Assembly (NCBI GenBank): GCA_023384455.1
Contig: JAHDWH010000002.1
Span: 1-64,000, forward strand
Source: Caldilineaceae bacterium
GTDB taxonomy: Bacteria > Chloroflexota > Anaerolineae > Caldilineales > Caldilineaceae
Length of the DNA stretch: 64,000 nucleotides
Direction of reading: 5' to 3'
Below, in pieces: positions 28,351 to 36,417 of the stretch. The notes under the pieces are model-generated. The model did not search any database, was not told the DNA's origin, and was given only the letters and a program-made list of their open reading frames with translations. Positions within the stretch are counted from its first letter, which is position 1. Every line of letters begins with the position of its first letter. Both the position numbers and the translations under genes were made by a program.

Positions 28351-29611
28351 ATGAAGATTAACAGGGCAAAGCCCTGGTTGTTGACCATTGCCATCGTTTG
28401 TGCGATTTTCATGACGACTGCTTTGGATCTATCGGCCACACCCATCGGGCAATCATCGCCGCTTGCCCAACCGTTGCCCAATCCCAACACTGTGACCGTT
28501 AACGTCCGTCACGATTGCCCGGGTGATCCGCTCAATGGTACAGCCGATCATACTAACATTCCCTTGGAAACCTATGTGAAGCGGGTACTTCCCAATGAAT
28601 GGGCATCCTACTGGAACGCCGAGGCACTTGCTGCAGGCGCAGTCTCGGTCCGTTCCTGGGCGCTGGCCCCGCCGCCCCGAAGCAATTGTAGATACCCCTA
28701 CGGGAATGGGGTATGTTATTACCTTGCTTGGGACTGTGGACAACATTACGTTCCTGGCAGCGAATTACCTTCAACGAACACAGCCGTCGATCAAACCCGC
28801 TACCAATTTTTGAGCTATGAAGACTCAGGTTTCCCAGTGGAAGTCGTCAATACCCAATATCGACAAGACACAGGGAATCCTTCCCTTTCTTGGGAATTCG
28901 AGGCTTCCAGCTATCCATATCTAAAGAGCGTAGTCGAGCCGGTCACAACCCATTCAACCATCGGTCCAGGCGCTTCTCAAAATGGATCCCAGAGATGGAT
29001 GAGCGGTGAGAACCTGGAAATCGGCGCGGAACTTAGTGTTCGCTGGTCAAATTATAAGCAGATTTTGACACACTATTTTTCGGGCGTCCATCTCCGGGAT
29101 GGCAACAATGCAAACACGATCTTGACACCTCAATATCGATGGGTTCCTCTATGGCTATCTCGCTACCCATCGAATGGACAGCCGATGACCATCTGCAGCG
29201 GAGCATCCCATCAAATAACCGTACGCATCCAGAATAGTGGCACATTAACCTGGACACCAGCCGCCAGTTTTGATCTGGGCGTGCGCACGCCGTGGAATGG
29301 CGTTTCTGCTGCCAGCTTTTCCTCTCCCCAGGGATTGCCAGCCGAAGTGGCGGTAGGCAAGGATATAACAAAAACAAACAGTCAACATTCAGGTGCCAGC
29401 CGGTACTGCGCCGAGCACATACACCGTCCAACTGGATATGGCCCATTTGCCCAACGGGTCGCCGGAAAACCCGGTCTGGTTCAGCACGCGGGAGCCGACT
29501 CGCCCCTGGCCTACCTATGATCTTTCTGTGAAAGTCACCGGCGCTTGTCGTTATCTCTACGCGCCAGCTATACTATCGACAGGGGTTACCGGGGCATCTT
29601 CTGGGCCTTAG
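28351..29611 (+). pseudogene. SpoIID/LytB-like exported protein, frameshifted
   Basis: The N-terminus has a signal peptide (LLTIAIVCAIFMTTALDLSA). Residues about 65-240 match the SpoIID/LytB domain, a peptidoglycan glycan-strand lytic enzyme: TYVKRVLPNEWASYWNAEAL with the catalytic-type glutamate, then AGAVSVRSWAL. A beta-sandwich like the NBR1 central domain follows (VRIQNSGTLTWTPAASFDLG). Near 29372-29379 the four bases AAAC occur twice; removing one copy joins the frame to the ORF at 29393-29611 (VPAGTAPSTYTVQLDMAHLP), which continues the domain. So the gene is broken by a 4-base duplication, and the intact frame would end at 29611. The unshifted frame stops at 29520. Confidence 0.7.
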
Positions 29612-29623
29612 TTTTTAACCGGA

Positions 29624-29668
29624 TTTGTAGGTGTGGTGGCAGTGCTGTTGTATTTTGTGTTTGTGTAG
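29624..29668 (+). repeat. Second copy of the nuoL 3' end
   Basis: Fourteen codons plus stop, FVGVVAVLLYFVFV, identical in protein to the end of nuoL at 27002-27046. Three bases differ (GTG/GTA, GCG/GCA and TAA/TAG), all silent. It has no start of its own. It is followed after eight bases by the HEPN gene start, with AGGGGA as ribosome-binding site. Confidence 0.85.
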
Positions 29669-29676
29669 GGGAATCG

Positions 29677-30447
29677 ATGCGTCCCGATACCGAATCCTGG
29701 CTGCGACAAGCGCGACACGATTTGCAGGTTGCAGAGAAGAATCTGAGCCTGCAACTGTACGACGTTGTGCTGGTATACTGTCAGCAGGCAGTGGAGAAGG
29801 CGCTCAAAGGTCTGTATATTGAGCAAACCGGTAATCTGCCGCCCCGGACTCACTCTCTGGATAAACTGAGCGACATTACCGATTCGCTTACCACTTCTCG
29901 ACAAGCATTGCTGATTCTGGAGGACTACTACTTTCGGCTGCGCTATCCAAGCGCAGGCGACAGCGAGCCGCCCTATCTCGGCGTCGGCGAAGTAGAGGCG
30001 ATGGACGGGTTGACGCTGTCTCGTGAAGCGAAGATGAGATTGAGGATGTCTCTCAAGCTGAATCTGAAGATGCTTCCGGAGAAGGCCAAACGAAAAGTTG
30101 AGCGTGTCAATGAAGCGATTGGCAGTGTCGTAGATGAATTATACGCTCCTGATGCGCTTATTCTCTTTGGCTCCTACGCTCACGGCCAACCGGATGAATG
30201 GAGTGACGTCGATCTGCTCATTGTTTCGAATGCGTTTCGGACAATTCCCAAATTGCGCCGCCGTTCCCAGTTTTTGATCAACACTGGCGCGTATTTACAC
30301 AGTGGCCTGCACATCGAACCTCTCTGCCTGACACCGGACGAATTTCTCTACGGCATTCAGTGGGCGACGATTGAGCGGGAGGCGCTGGAAACGGGTTTTG
30401 TACTCCTGGACCGAACCGGCGTCACGCAAGAGCGAGAAGCGGCGTAG
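29677..30447 (+). CDS. HEPN domain fused to MNT-type nucleotidyltransferase
   Basis: The start is ATG 29677 (MRPDTESWLRQARHDL) after an AGGGGA site; the longer ORF is spurious. Residues about 1-120 are a HEPN domain (VVLVYCQQAVEKALKGLYI, PPRTHSLDKL, YYFRLRYP). Residues about 140-256 are a minimal nucleotidyltransferase with GSYAHG...SDVDLLIV. HEPN and MNT are usually separate partners of a toxin-antitoxin pair, in which the MNT protein AMPylates the HEPN RNase. Here both are in one chain, with HEPN first, and the RNase motif Rx4-6H is not evident in HEPN. It lies between nuoL and nuoM, so it is probably co-transcribed with complex I. Confidence 0.8.
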   Translation: MRPDTESWLRQARHDLQVAEKNLSLQLYDVVLVYCQQAVEKALKGLYIEQTGNLPPRTHSLDKLSDITDSLTTSRQALLILEDYYFRLRYPSAGDSEPPYLGVGEVEAMDGLTLSREAKMRLRMSLKLNLKMLPEKAKRKVERVNEAIGSVVDELYAPDALILFGSYAHGQPDEWSDVDLLIVSNAFRTIPKLRRRSQFLINTGAYLHSGLHIEPLCLTPDEFLYGIQWATIEREALETGFVLLDRTGVTQEREAA

Positions 30448-30449
30448 CG

Positions 30450-30728
30450 ATGATGACACGAGAAGAATTCGACGCAACGATTGTCAAACTACGGGCAGCG
30501 GGTCAGGACGACGAGAAGCGGCGGCTGATTCTGAAAGACATTCCGCTGATGGAGCGCCCGGCGTTGCTATTGGCCGAAGGACATACAATGGTGAATGAGT
30601 TGATTCCGCCGTTTCAGGCCAAATACCCGGACCGGCCCAAGCACGAAATTATTCTGATGGTCCACAAACATCTGGACCGATACAGCAATCGCGAGTTGAC
30701 CTACGAACAACTCTTTGAAACGATTTGA
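30450..30728 (+). CDS. Small hypothetical protein after HEPN-MNT
   Basis: A 92-residue soluble, mostly helical protein (MMTREEFDATIVKLRAAG ... KHLDRYSNRELTYEQLFETI), starting two bases after the stop of the HEPN-MNT gene and 38 bases before nuoM. I do not recognise the family. The tight spacing suggests that it belongs functionally to the HEPN-MNT protein, perhaps as a partner. Confidence 0.65.
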   Translation: MMTREEFDATIVKLRAAGQDDEKRRLILKDIPLMERPALLLAEGHTMVNELIPPFQAKYPDRPKHEIILMVHKHLDRYSNRELTYEQLFETI

Positions 30729-30765
30729 ACAACAACAACTCTCCGCTATGGAGTGACGTGACCCA

Positions 30766-32253
30766 ATGAACTTCTTACTTTCAATCATTACATTCCTCCC
30801 CCTCCTCGGCGCGCTGATTCTCTTGGCTGCGCCCGGCGACGGGGCCAAAAAGAACATCGCCCTGGGCACAACCCTCGTCACCTTTCTGGTCAGCCTGCTG
30901 TTGCTGGTCAACTGGCCCGACGGCGCGGCCGGGATGGTGCTACAGGAGAAGTATGCCTGGATCCCCGATCTGGACATCTTTTACCACCTGGGCATCGACG
31001 GGATCAGCCTATGGCTGGTGCTGCTCACCACCTTCCTGATGCCCATCGCCATCGCCTTCAGCAACCAGCACATCAAAGAGAATGTGGGCGGCTATATGGC
31101 CCTGATGCTCCTGATGCAGACGGCGATGATCGGCGTCTTTCTGGCCCTGGATTTGGTGCTCTTCTACGTCTTCTGGGAGTTCAGCCTGATCCCGATGTAT
31201 TTCCTCATCGGCAAATGGGGCAGCCAGAACCGGGTCTACGCCGCGCTCAAATTCTTCCTGTATACGTTGGCCGGCTCGGCGCTGATGCTGGTGGCGATTC
31301 TGCTCGTCTACTTCAACACCGGCACGTTCAATGTGCTGGAACTGCAAAACGCCAACCTGCCGGTGACGATCCAGCAGTTCGCTTTCCTGGCCTTTGCCCT
31401 GGGCTTCGCTATCAAAGTGCCGCTGTTCCCCTTGCACACCTGGCTGCCCGATGCCCACGTCCAGGCTCCGACCGCCGGTTCGGTGATTCTGGCCGGTGTG
31501 CTGCTGAAGATGGGAACCTACGGCTTTGTGCGCTTTGCCCTGCCGATTTTCCCGGAAGCGGCCGTGAGCTACGGCGGCCTTTTCGCTTGGCTGGCGATTG
31601 TGGGCATCCTCTACGGCGCGCTGGTGGCCCTGGTGCAGAAGGACATCAAATCTCTGGTCGCCTACAGTTCTGTGGCCCATCTGGGCTTTGTGATGCTGGG
31701 CATCTTCGCCTTCAACCAGCAGGGGATGAGCGGCGCGGTACTGCAAATGGTCAACCACGGCCTGAGCACCGGGGCGCTCTTTCTGATGGTGGGAATGCTT
31801 TACGAACGCCGCCACACCCGGCTGCTATCCGAGTTTGGCGGTCTGTGGAAGAGCGTGCCCGTCTTCTGCTTCTTCTTTCTGGTGGTGGCGATGAGCAGCG
31901 CGGGGCTGCCCGGTCTCAACGGCTTTGTGGGCGAGTTCACGATTCTGCTGGGGGCCTATGCCCACAACCCGCTCTACGCTGTGCTGGGCACAGCCGGGAT
32001 TATCCTGGCCGCCTGGTATCTGCTGGTCGCTTTTCGCAAAATAGCACAAGGCCCGCTGACCAATCCGAAGAATGAGGCCAGCGTCCTGCCCGATCTCAAC
32101 CGGCGGGAACTGGCCCTGCTGATTCCGCTGGTCGTGCTTTTCTTCGTCATCGGTCTCTTCCCCAATCTCTTCCTGGACAAGATCAACCCGGCGGTGGAAG
32201 CGATGCAGGTATTGCAGCAGGGGACGACAGCGGTCGTACAGTTGAGACATTAA
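30766..32253 (+). CDS. nuoM: NADH-quinone oxidoreductase subunit M, cluster 2
   Basis: A 495-residue antiporter-like subunit: YHLGIDGISLWLVLLTTF, LFYVFWEFSLIPMYFLIG with the key glutamate, FAIKVPLFPLHTWLPDAHVQ and KDIKSLVAYSSVAHLGFVM. Length is standard. It resumes the nuo operon after the accessory genes. Confidence 0.96.
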   Translation: MNFLLSIITFLPLLGALILLAAPGDGAKKNIALGTTLVTFLVSLLLLVNWPDGAAGMVLQEKYAWIPDLDIFYHLGIDGISLWLVLLTTFLMPIAIAFSNQHIKENVGGYMALMLLMQTAMIGVFLALDLVLFYVFWEFSLIPMYFLIGKWGSQNRVYAALKFFLYTLAGSALMLVAILLVYFNTGTFNVLELQNANLPVTIQQFAFLAFALGFAIKVPLFPLHTWLPDAHVQAPTAGSVILAGVLLKMGTYGFVRFALPIFPEAAVSYGGLFAWLAIVGILYGALVALVQKDIKSLVAYSSVAHLGFVMLGIFAFNQQGMSGAVLQMVNHGLSTGALFLMVGMLYERRHTRLLSEFGGLWKSVPVFCFFFLVVAMSSAGLPGLNGFVGEFTILLGAYAHNPLYAVLGTAGIILAAWYLLVAFRKIAQGPLTNPKNEASVLPDLNRRELALLIPLVVLFFVIGLFPNLFLDKINPAVEAMQVLQQGTTAVVQLRH

Positions 32254-32264
32254 TTTTGCAAGCG

Positions 32265-32326
32265 GAAGCGTGAAACGTAAAACGTGAGATCGTCCAGTGT
32301 TCTCACGTTTTACGCCTCACGTTTCT
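32265..32326. repeat. ACGTTTCACG hairpin element, nuoM-nuoN gap
   Basis: GAAGCGTGAAACGTAAAACGTG faces TCTCACGTTTTACGCCTCACG. It fills the 118-base gap between nuoM and nuoN. Confidence 0.65.
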
Positions 32327-32371
32327 ACTGGTACGAAACTCTTCGATTTCAGATCGTATTTTGGAGTAGGA

Positions 32372-33808
32372 ATGAATACGTCCGCACTCTTTGAAAACCT
32401 TTCCGTCCTTCTGCCCGAAATCGTCCTGATTGTGGGCGCGATGATTGTGATGATGGCCGACATTGCCCGGCGCAAGCAGAACGACCCGGGCATTCTGCCC
32501 GGTCTCTCTCTGGTCACGCTGCTGGTGAGTCTGGGCGCGGCTGTCTACATCTGGAATCAGCCCACCGCCGAGTATATGGCCGGCGCAACCTCCGACGCCT
32601 TTTCCCTGGGCGTGCGGCTGGTGGTGGGGATTGCGGCTATCTTTGGCGTACTCCTCAGCGGCGACTATCTGCCCATCATCCGCAAACAGAGCGGCGAGTA
32701 CTACTCCCTGCTGTTGCTGGCCGCCAGCGGGATGATGCTGATGGGCAGCGCCACGGACCTGATTGTCCTCTTCATTGCGCTGGAAATCTTCTCCCTGGGC
32801 CTCTACATTCTCAGCGGCTTCTACCGGGAGAACCCCCGCAGCACCGAAGCGGCGATGAAGTATTTTCTGCTGGGGGCCTTTGCCAGCAGCTTCTTTGTCT
32901 ACGGCGCGGCCCTGCTCTACGGCGCGGGGGGCAGCACGAACTACGCGGCCATCGGCGCGGCGCTGAGCAGCGGCGCGGGCAATCTCGGCCTGGCCCTGCC
33001 CGGTATCGCCCTGCTGGTGGTGGGTTTCGGCTTCAAAGTCAGCCTCGTCCCCTTCCATATGTGGACGCCGGACGTCTACCAGGGCGCGCCCACACCGGTC
33101 ACGGCTTTTATGAGTGTGGGCACAAAGGCAGCGGCCTTTGCCGGTTTTATCCGGGTGTTGCTGATTGCCCTGCCCAGCCTGCAACCCCAGTGGGGAATAG
33201 CCCTGGCCGTGCTGGCTGTTGTCACAATGACGGTGGGCAATTTGACCGCCCTGCGCCAGACGAGCATCAAACGGATGCTGGCCTATTCCAGCGTAGCCCA
33301 CGCCGGTTATCTGCTGGTGGGGATTGTCCCCGGTACGACGGAAGGCAGCAGTGCGGCTCTCTTCTATCTCTTTGCCTATGCTTTTATGAATATCGGCGCT
33401 TTCGCGGTGGCGATTGCGATGGAGAAGGCGGGCGAGGGCGACGTTGACCAGAGCCGTCTGGCCGGTGTGTCAGCCCGCTATCCGATGCTGGCCCTGGCAA
33501 TGGCGATTTTTATGCTCAGCCTGGCAGGTATCCCACCCCTGGCCGGTTTCTTCGGCAAGTTCTTCCTCTTCAAAGCCGCGGTGGATGGGGGCTGGGCCTG
33601 GCTGGTGGCTGTGGGCGTGCTCAACAGCGCCATCAGCGCCTACTACTACCTGCGGGTGACGGTCACAATGTACTTCAGCGACGCCACCGAAGTGGTCGAG
33701 CGGCGGGTCTGGGCAGGCCTCAACGCCAGCGTCGTCATCGCCGCGGTGGCGACGGTCGTCATCGGCCTCTATCCCAGCGTGTGGACGGGGCTGCTGGGTG
33801 GGTTGTAG
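32372..33808 (+). CDS. nuoN: NADH-quinone oxidoreductase subunit N, cluster 2
   Basis: The start is ATG 32372 (MNTSALFENLSVLLPEIV); the longer ORF reads through the hairpin repeat. The 478-residue protein shows GFGFKVSLVPFHMWTPDVYQG and TSIKRMLAYSSVAHAGYLL. It is the last complex I gene of the operon and ends before a strong terminator. Its final 37 codons plus stop (33695-33808) occur a second time at 34721-34834. Confidence 0.95.
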   Translation: MNTSALFENLSVLLPEIVLIVGAMIVMMADIARRKQNDPGILPGLSLVTLLVSLGAAVYIWNQPTAEYMAGATSDAFSLGVRLVVGIAAIFGVLLSGDYLPIIRKQSGEYYSLLLLAASGMMLMGSATDLIVLFIALEIFSLGLYILSGFYRENPRSTEAAMKYFLLGAFASSFFVYGAALLYGAGGSTNYAAIGAALSSGAGNLGLALPGIALLVVGFGFKVSLVPFHMWTPDVYQGAPTPVTAFMSVGTKAAAFAGFIRVLLIALPSLQPQWGIALAVLAVVTMTVGNLTALRQTSIKRMLAYSSVAHAGYLLVGIVPGTTEGSSAALFYLFAYAFMNIGAFAVAIAMEKAGEGDVDQSRLAGVSARYPMLALAMAIFMLSLAGIPPLAGFFGKFFLFKAAVDGGWAWLVAVGVLNSAISAYYYLRVTVTMYFSDATEVVERRVWAGLNASVVIAAVATVVIGLYPSVWTGLLGGL

Positions 33809-33827
33809 ACTCCCCTCGTCTGCCGAA

Positions 33828-33870
33828 AGAAAGGGCCACCGGTCTTTGACCGGTGGCCCTTTCTTTTTAT
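33828..33870 (+). terminator. Intrinsic terminator after nuoN
   Basis: Stem AAAGAAAGGGCCACCGGTC, loop TTT, perfect complement, then a run of T. A textbook rho-independent terminator 20 bases after the nuoN stop. It also serves the convergent YgiT-type gene. Confidence 0.9.
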
Positions 33871-33912
33871 CTCAACTCCATTGCTTTTGGTCGCGATAGG
33901 TGGGAGTCGGCT

Positions 33913-34158
33913 TCAGTTCAATGCTGGATTTGCCTGCGCGGGTCGAAAAAGTGGAGCGGAAAAGTGACCTGCTGGCTCGACTAGACCACTGAGTACTTTC
34001 TCCACAGTACGAGCCGAGCTTAGGGGCATCGACTCACAGCCACATTCGGGGCAGATATTCATCAGCAGATCGCGTATCACAATCGGCGCGCCTTGCCGGT
34101 AAAAGATGCGTTCCACATAAACTGATTTCATTTCGACAGAACAACCATTTGGGCACAT
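33913..34158 (-). CDS. YgiT-type zinc-finger (MqsA-like) protein
   Basis: The start is at ATG 34158 (MCPNGCSVEMKSVYV) because GTAGGAG precedes it at the right distance. The 81-residue protein has a zinc-finger-like set, a CxxxC variant (CPNGC) and CPECGCES, as in the N-terminal half of MqsA/YgiT-type antitoxins. No helix-turn-helix domain follows. It is encoded just downstream of a DUF4258 protein, giving a toxin-antitoxin-like pair between nuoN and the second nuoN 3' end. Confidence 0.75.
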   Translation of the reverse strand: MCPNGCSVEMKSVYVERIFYRQGAPIVIRDLLMNICPECGCESMPLSSARTVEKVLSGLVEPAGHFSAPLFRPAQANPALN

Positions 34159-34178
34159 TTTCTCAACTCCTACAGCGC

Positions 34179-34436
34179 TCATCTCCGATTGGCCGTAATA
34201 ATAAAGGCCGGGGAACAATCTTTCACAGTCACTGTGATCCGCCGCCTCCGAAGCGTGTACTTGCTGTACCTGCCGCCTGAGCGAGGGTCGGATTCTTTCT
34301 TCGTTACTGTTCCGTGCAGAATCACGTCGAGCACCTGGTCAATCGAAATGCCATTCTCAAACATACGCTCCACAAGATGTGGTCCGAAAGAGATCGACTC
34401 CGAATAGACATCGCTTCGAATCTGTTCAATGGACAT
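34179..34436 (-). CDS. DUF4258 family, RelE-like putative toxin
   Basis: An 85-residue protein: FGPHLVERMFENGISIDQVLDVI, then a basic, arginine-rich beta region (GGRYSKYTLRRRRITVTVKD). DUF4258 proteins are small RelE/ParE-fold-like proteins that commonly pair with a YgiT-type zinc-finger gene, as here. A promoter (TTGAAC, 18 bases, TACAAT) lies just upstream, so the pair runs opposite to the nuo operon and has its own control. Confidence 0.75.
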   Translation of the reverse strand: MSIEQIRSDVYSESISFGPHLVERMFENGISIDQVLDVILHGTVTKKESDPRSGGRYSKYTLRRRRITVTVKDCSPAFIITANRR

Positions 34437-34476
34437 AGAGTGAGTCCGTTGAGGGCTTTCTGAGTTGTCGAGGATA

Positions 34477-34506
34477 ATTGTACTACATCTATATTTCCGA
34501 GTTCAA
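34477..34506 (-). promoter_or_regulatory. Promoter of the DUF4258/YgiT pair
   Basis: On the minus strand TTGAAC at 34501-34506, an 18-base spacer and TACAAT at 34477-34482; the DUF4258 start codon is about 40 bases downstream. The remaining part of the 460-base gap to the right holds a 42-codon frame beginning at 34512 that I cannot assign, and the nuoN 3' copy. Confidence 0.6.
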
Positions 34507-34720
34507 GCTGGATGGCTACCGAACGGCTGCTGTTTATTGCCTATAGCCCGGAATTTGGAACGTTGACTACCGGCTTTCGTATCACAGATCGGCAAAATGT
34601 GATCGACGCCAATTGGACAGCAGTAGTTCGACAACGTTAGCTGCTCTGGTCGGTGTTGAGATGCATCCCTTACCTGCATAAAAGACTAGCACGGCTGTTG
34701 CGCGCAAAGCCTGCCAGCCG

Positions 34721-34834
34721 GTCGAGCGCCGGATCTGGACAGGGCTGAACGCCAGCGTCGTCATCGCCGCGGTGGCGACGGTCGTCATCGGGCTGTACCC
34801 CAGCGTGTGGACGGGTCTGCTGGGCGGGTTGTAA
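34721..34834 (+). pseudogene. Second copy of the nuoN 3' end
   Basis: A total of 37 codons plus stop that match nuoN 33695-33808: ASVVIAAVATVVIGLYPSVW is identical. By eye 11 of 114 bases differ, 8 of them silent within codons, one in the stop (TAG/TAA), and two that change an amino acid (V to I, A to T). It has no start codon or upstream part and is followed by its own strong terminator at 34857. The excess of silent changes shows that this stretch diverged while it was still part of a working nuoN. Confidence 0.85.
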
Positions 34835-34856
34835 AGGGTAGCTACTTTCTTAAAAC

Positions 34857-34898
34857 AAAAGACCTGCCAGGTTTTCCGAAACCTGGCAGGTCTTTTTT
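34857..34898. terminator. Intrinsic terminator after the nuoN 3' copy
   Basis: AAAAGACCTGCCAGGTTT, loop TCCG, complement, run of T. It is symmetrical and also serves the convergent HD-domain gene. It was probably the original terminator of the nuo operon before the DUF4258 block was inserted. Confidence 0.85.
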
Positions 34899-35430
34899 AT
34901 CTCCCATACCCCCCAATCTTCCCCCCCAGCCGCGCCGCCAGCCAGCCATCCGCCTCGCCCAGGCTGGACAGAATCACCTGCGCCTCGGCCCCATAGGCGG
35001 CGATTTTGGCCGGGTCCCAATCGTGGGGCGGCGGCTGCAAGTTTGTGATGCGATCCGCCAGTTTCACCATCCACACTTCCCGCGGCTGCTGGCGGATGCG
35101 GGCCAGGCTGTCGGCCATCTGTGCGGATTTGCTGGGCAGCGTCGTATCTTTCGTCAGCGCCAGCACCCCATCCGCCACCGCTACACCGAACCGCTCCGCC
35201 ACATCCCCATAGCTGGCGGGCGTATCCTCGATAACGTCGTGGAGCAGCGCACACTGCACGGCCAGGTTCGGGTCAGCCACCCGGCTACTCTGGGCCAGGG
35301 CCGTCATCACTTCCATCGCCACCGCGCCGATGTGTGTCAAATACGGTAATTCCGTGCCCGGCACTTTCTGGCTGCCGTGCATCGCCGCCGCATAGTGCCA
35401 CGCGGCCAGATAAAGATCGGGTGACCACAT
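34897..35430 (-). CDS. HD-domain protein, MESH1/SpoT-hydrolase-like
   Basis: A 177-residue single-domain protein with HD-type metal ligands: H in YLTHIG, the HD pair in CALLHDVIEDT, and a later aspartate in MVKLADRITNLQPP. This pattern is that of the (p)ppGpp hydrolase domain of RelA/SpoT and of small alarmone hydrolases. No synthetase domain is present. ATG 35430 is preferred, five bases after GGAGG. It could degrade (p)ppGpp or NADPH-like metabolites; activity is inferred from the motif only. Confidence 0.75.
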   Translation of the reverse strand: MWSPDLYLAAWHYAAAMHGSQKVPGTELPYLTHIGAVAMEVMTALAQSSRVADPNLAVQCALLHDVIEDTPASYGDVAERFGVAVADGVLALTKDTTLPSKSAQMADSLARIRQQPREVWMVKLADRITNLQPPPHDWDPAKIAAYGAEAQVILSSLGEADGWLAARLGGKIGGYGR

Positions 35431-35464
35431 ACACACCTCCGCCGGATTGCCGATTTGTCGGGCA

Positions 35465-35519
35465 GAAACGTGAAACGTGAGATCATTCGGATCCTCTCAC
35501 GTTTCACGCCTCACATTTC
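35465..35519. repeat. ACGTTTCACG hairpin element, HD gene - isomerase gap
   Basis: GAAACGTGAAACGTGAGATC faces TCTCACGTTTCACGCCTCAC. Fourth of six copies. Confidence 0.65.
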
Positions 35520-35547
35520 GCAAACGATTGCCGCTCCTCTTTACCCG

Positions 35548-36417
35548 CTAACACCCCGTCAGAAACTTCGCCCCCTGCACAATCCCCAACTGCTCGGCCT
35601 CGGCGATTTTGTGGAAGTTGGCATCCTCCAGTTCAATCGAGACCGCGCCGGCGTAGCCGTTCTCGGCCAGAATGCCCAGACCGGTGGTCCAGCGGAAGAT
35701 GCCGTGGCCGGGGATGGTGTAACGCCAGGCATGGCTGCCGTAGGCAATCGGGCTGGCAAAGGTAGCAGGCTGCTCGTAGCCGTATTCGTACTGCCCTTCG
35801 ACAATCAGTTCCGTGTCCTTGCCGTGGACGTGATAGACCCGATCCACAAATTCCCGCAAGAAACGCATGGGGTCGATGCCCTGGCGGATCAGGTGGGAGG
35901 GGTCGTAGTTGACGCCCATCGCCTTCGACGGCAGCTCCCGGAAGGCGGCCCGGTAGCCCTCCGGTGTGCAGCAGAGCGCGCCGGGGCCAGGCCAGCCTTC
36001 GATCACCAGCCGGGCGTCGTTGGCTTCCAGCACAGGCAGCAGTTCGCCAAAGCTCTCCACCAGATAGCCGAAGTTCTCCCGGCGGGGCAGGGCCGGGTTT
36101 TCCGGCAGCATCGCCAGAAAGTGGTTGACCGGGCCGTGGGCCGCGCACGCTTTAATGTGTTCGCTGTTGCGGGCAATGGCCTCGGCCCGGCGGCCGCTGT
36201 CCGCCGCAATCATTCCTTTGTTGTCGGGCAGGTCCACGGAGCCGACGGCCAGCCCCGCGGCGATGACTGTGCCCATCTCCGCCGCGGCGTTGCGGGTCAG
36301 GTCGATGACGCCCAGATCTTTGGCTTTGGCCCAGTCGATCAGCTTCGGCAAATCCTTCTGCCATTCACCTCCGCCCCGCCGAAAGCCGATAGGAAAGTTG
36401 CCAGTTCGTGTTTGCAT
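35548..36417 (-). CDS. Sugar phosphate isomerase/epimerase (AP endonuclease 2 fold)
   Basis: A 289-residue TIM-barrel protein starting at ATG 36417 (MQTRTGNFPIGFRRGG) after GGAGA. Metal-site residues of the xylose-isomerase-like superfamily are visible: E in VIEGWPGPG, D and H in GVNYDPSHLIRQG, H in VYHVHGKDTEL, and E in GAVSIELEDANF. It probably isomerises or epimerises a sugar or inositol derivative in the cytoplasm. The neighbours do not identify the substrate. Confidence 0.85.
   Translation of the reverse strand: MQTRTGNFPIGFRRGGGEWQKDLPKLIDWAKAKDLGVIDLTRNAAAEMGTVIAAGLAVGSVDLPDNKGMIAADSGRRAEAIARNSEHIKACAAHGPVNHFLAMLPENPALPRRENFGYLVESFGELLPVLEANDARLVIEGWPGPGALCCTPEGYRAAFRELPSKAMGVNYDPSHLIRQGIDPMRFLREFVDRVYHVHGKDTELIVEGQYEYGYEQPATFASPIAYGSHAWRYTIPGHGIFRWTTGLGILAENGYAGAVSIELEDANFHKIAEAEQLGIVQGAKFLTGC

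Noticed and set aside
34512-34640. 42-codon frame from ATG 34512 in the gap before the nuoN 3' copy
   Set aside because: No ribosome-binding site, no family resemblance and no neighbouring partner; kept only as a description of the gap.
27046-34834. Integrase or transposase within the inserted blocks
   Set aside because: All ORFs in both blocks were read; none shows tyrosine or serine recombinase or DDE motifs, so the mechanism of insertion remains open.
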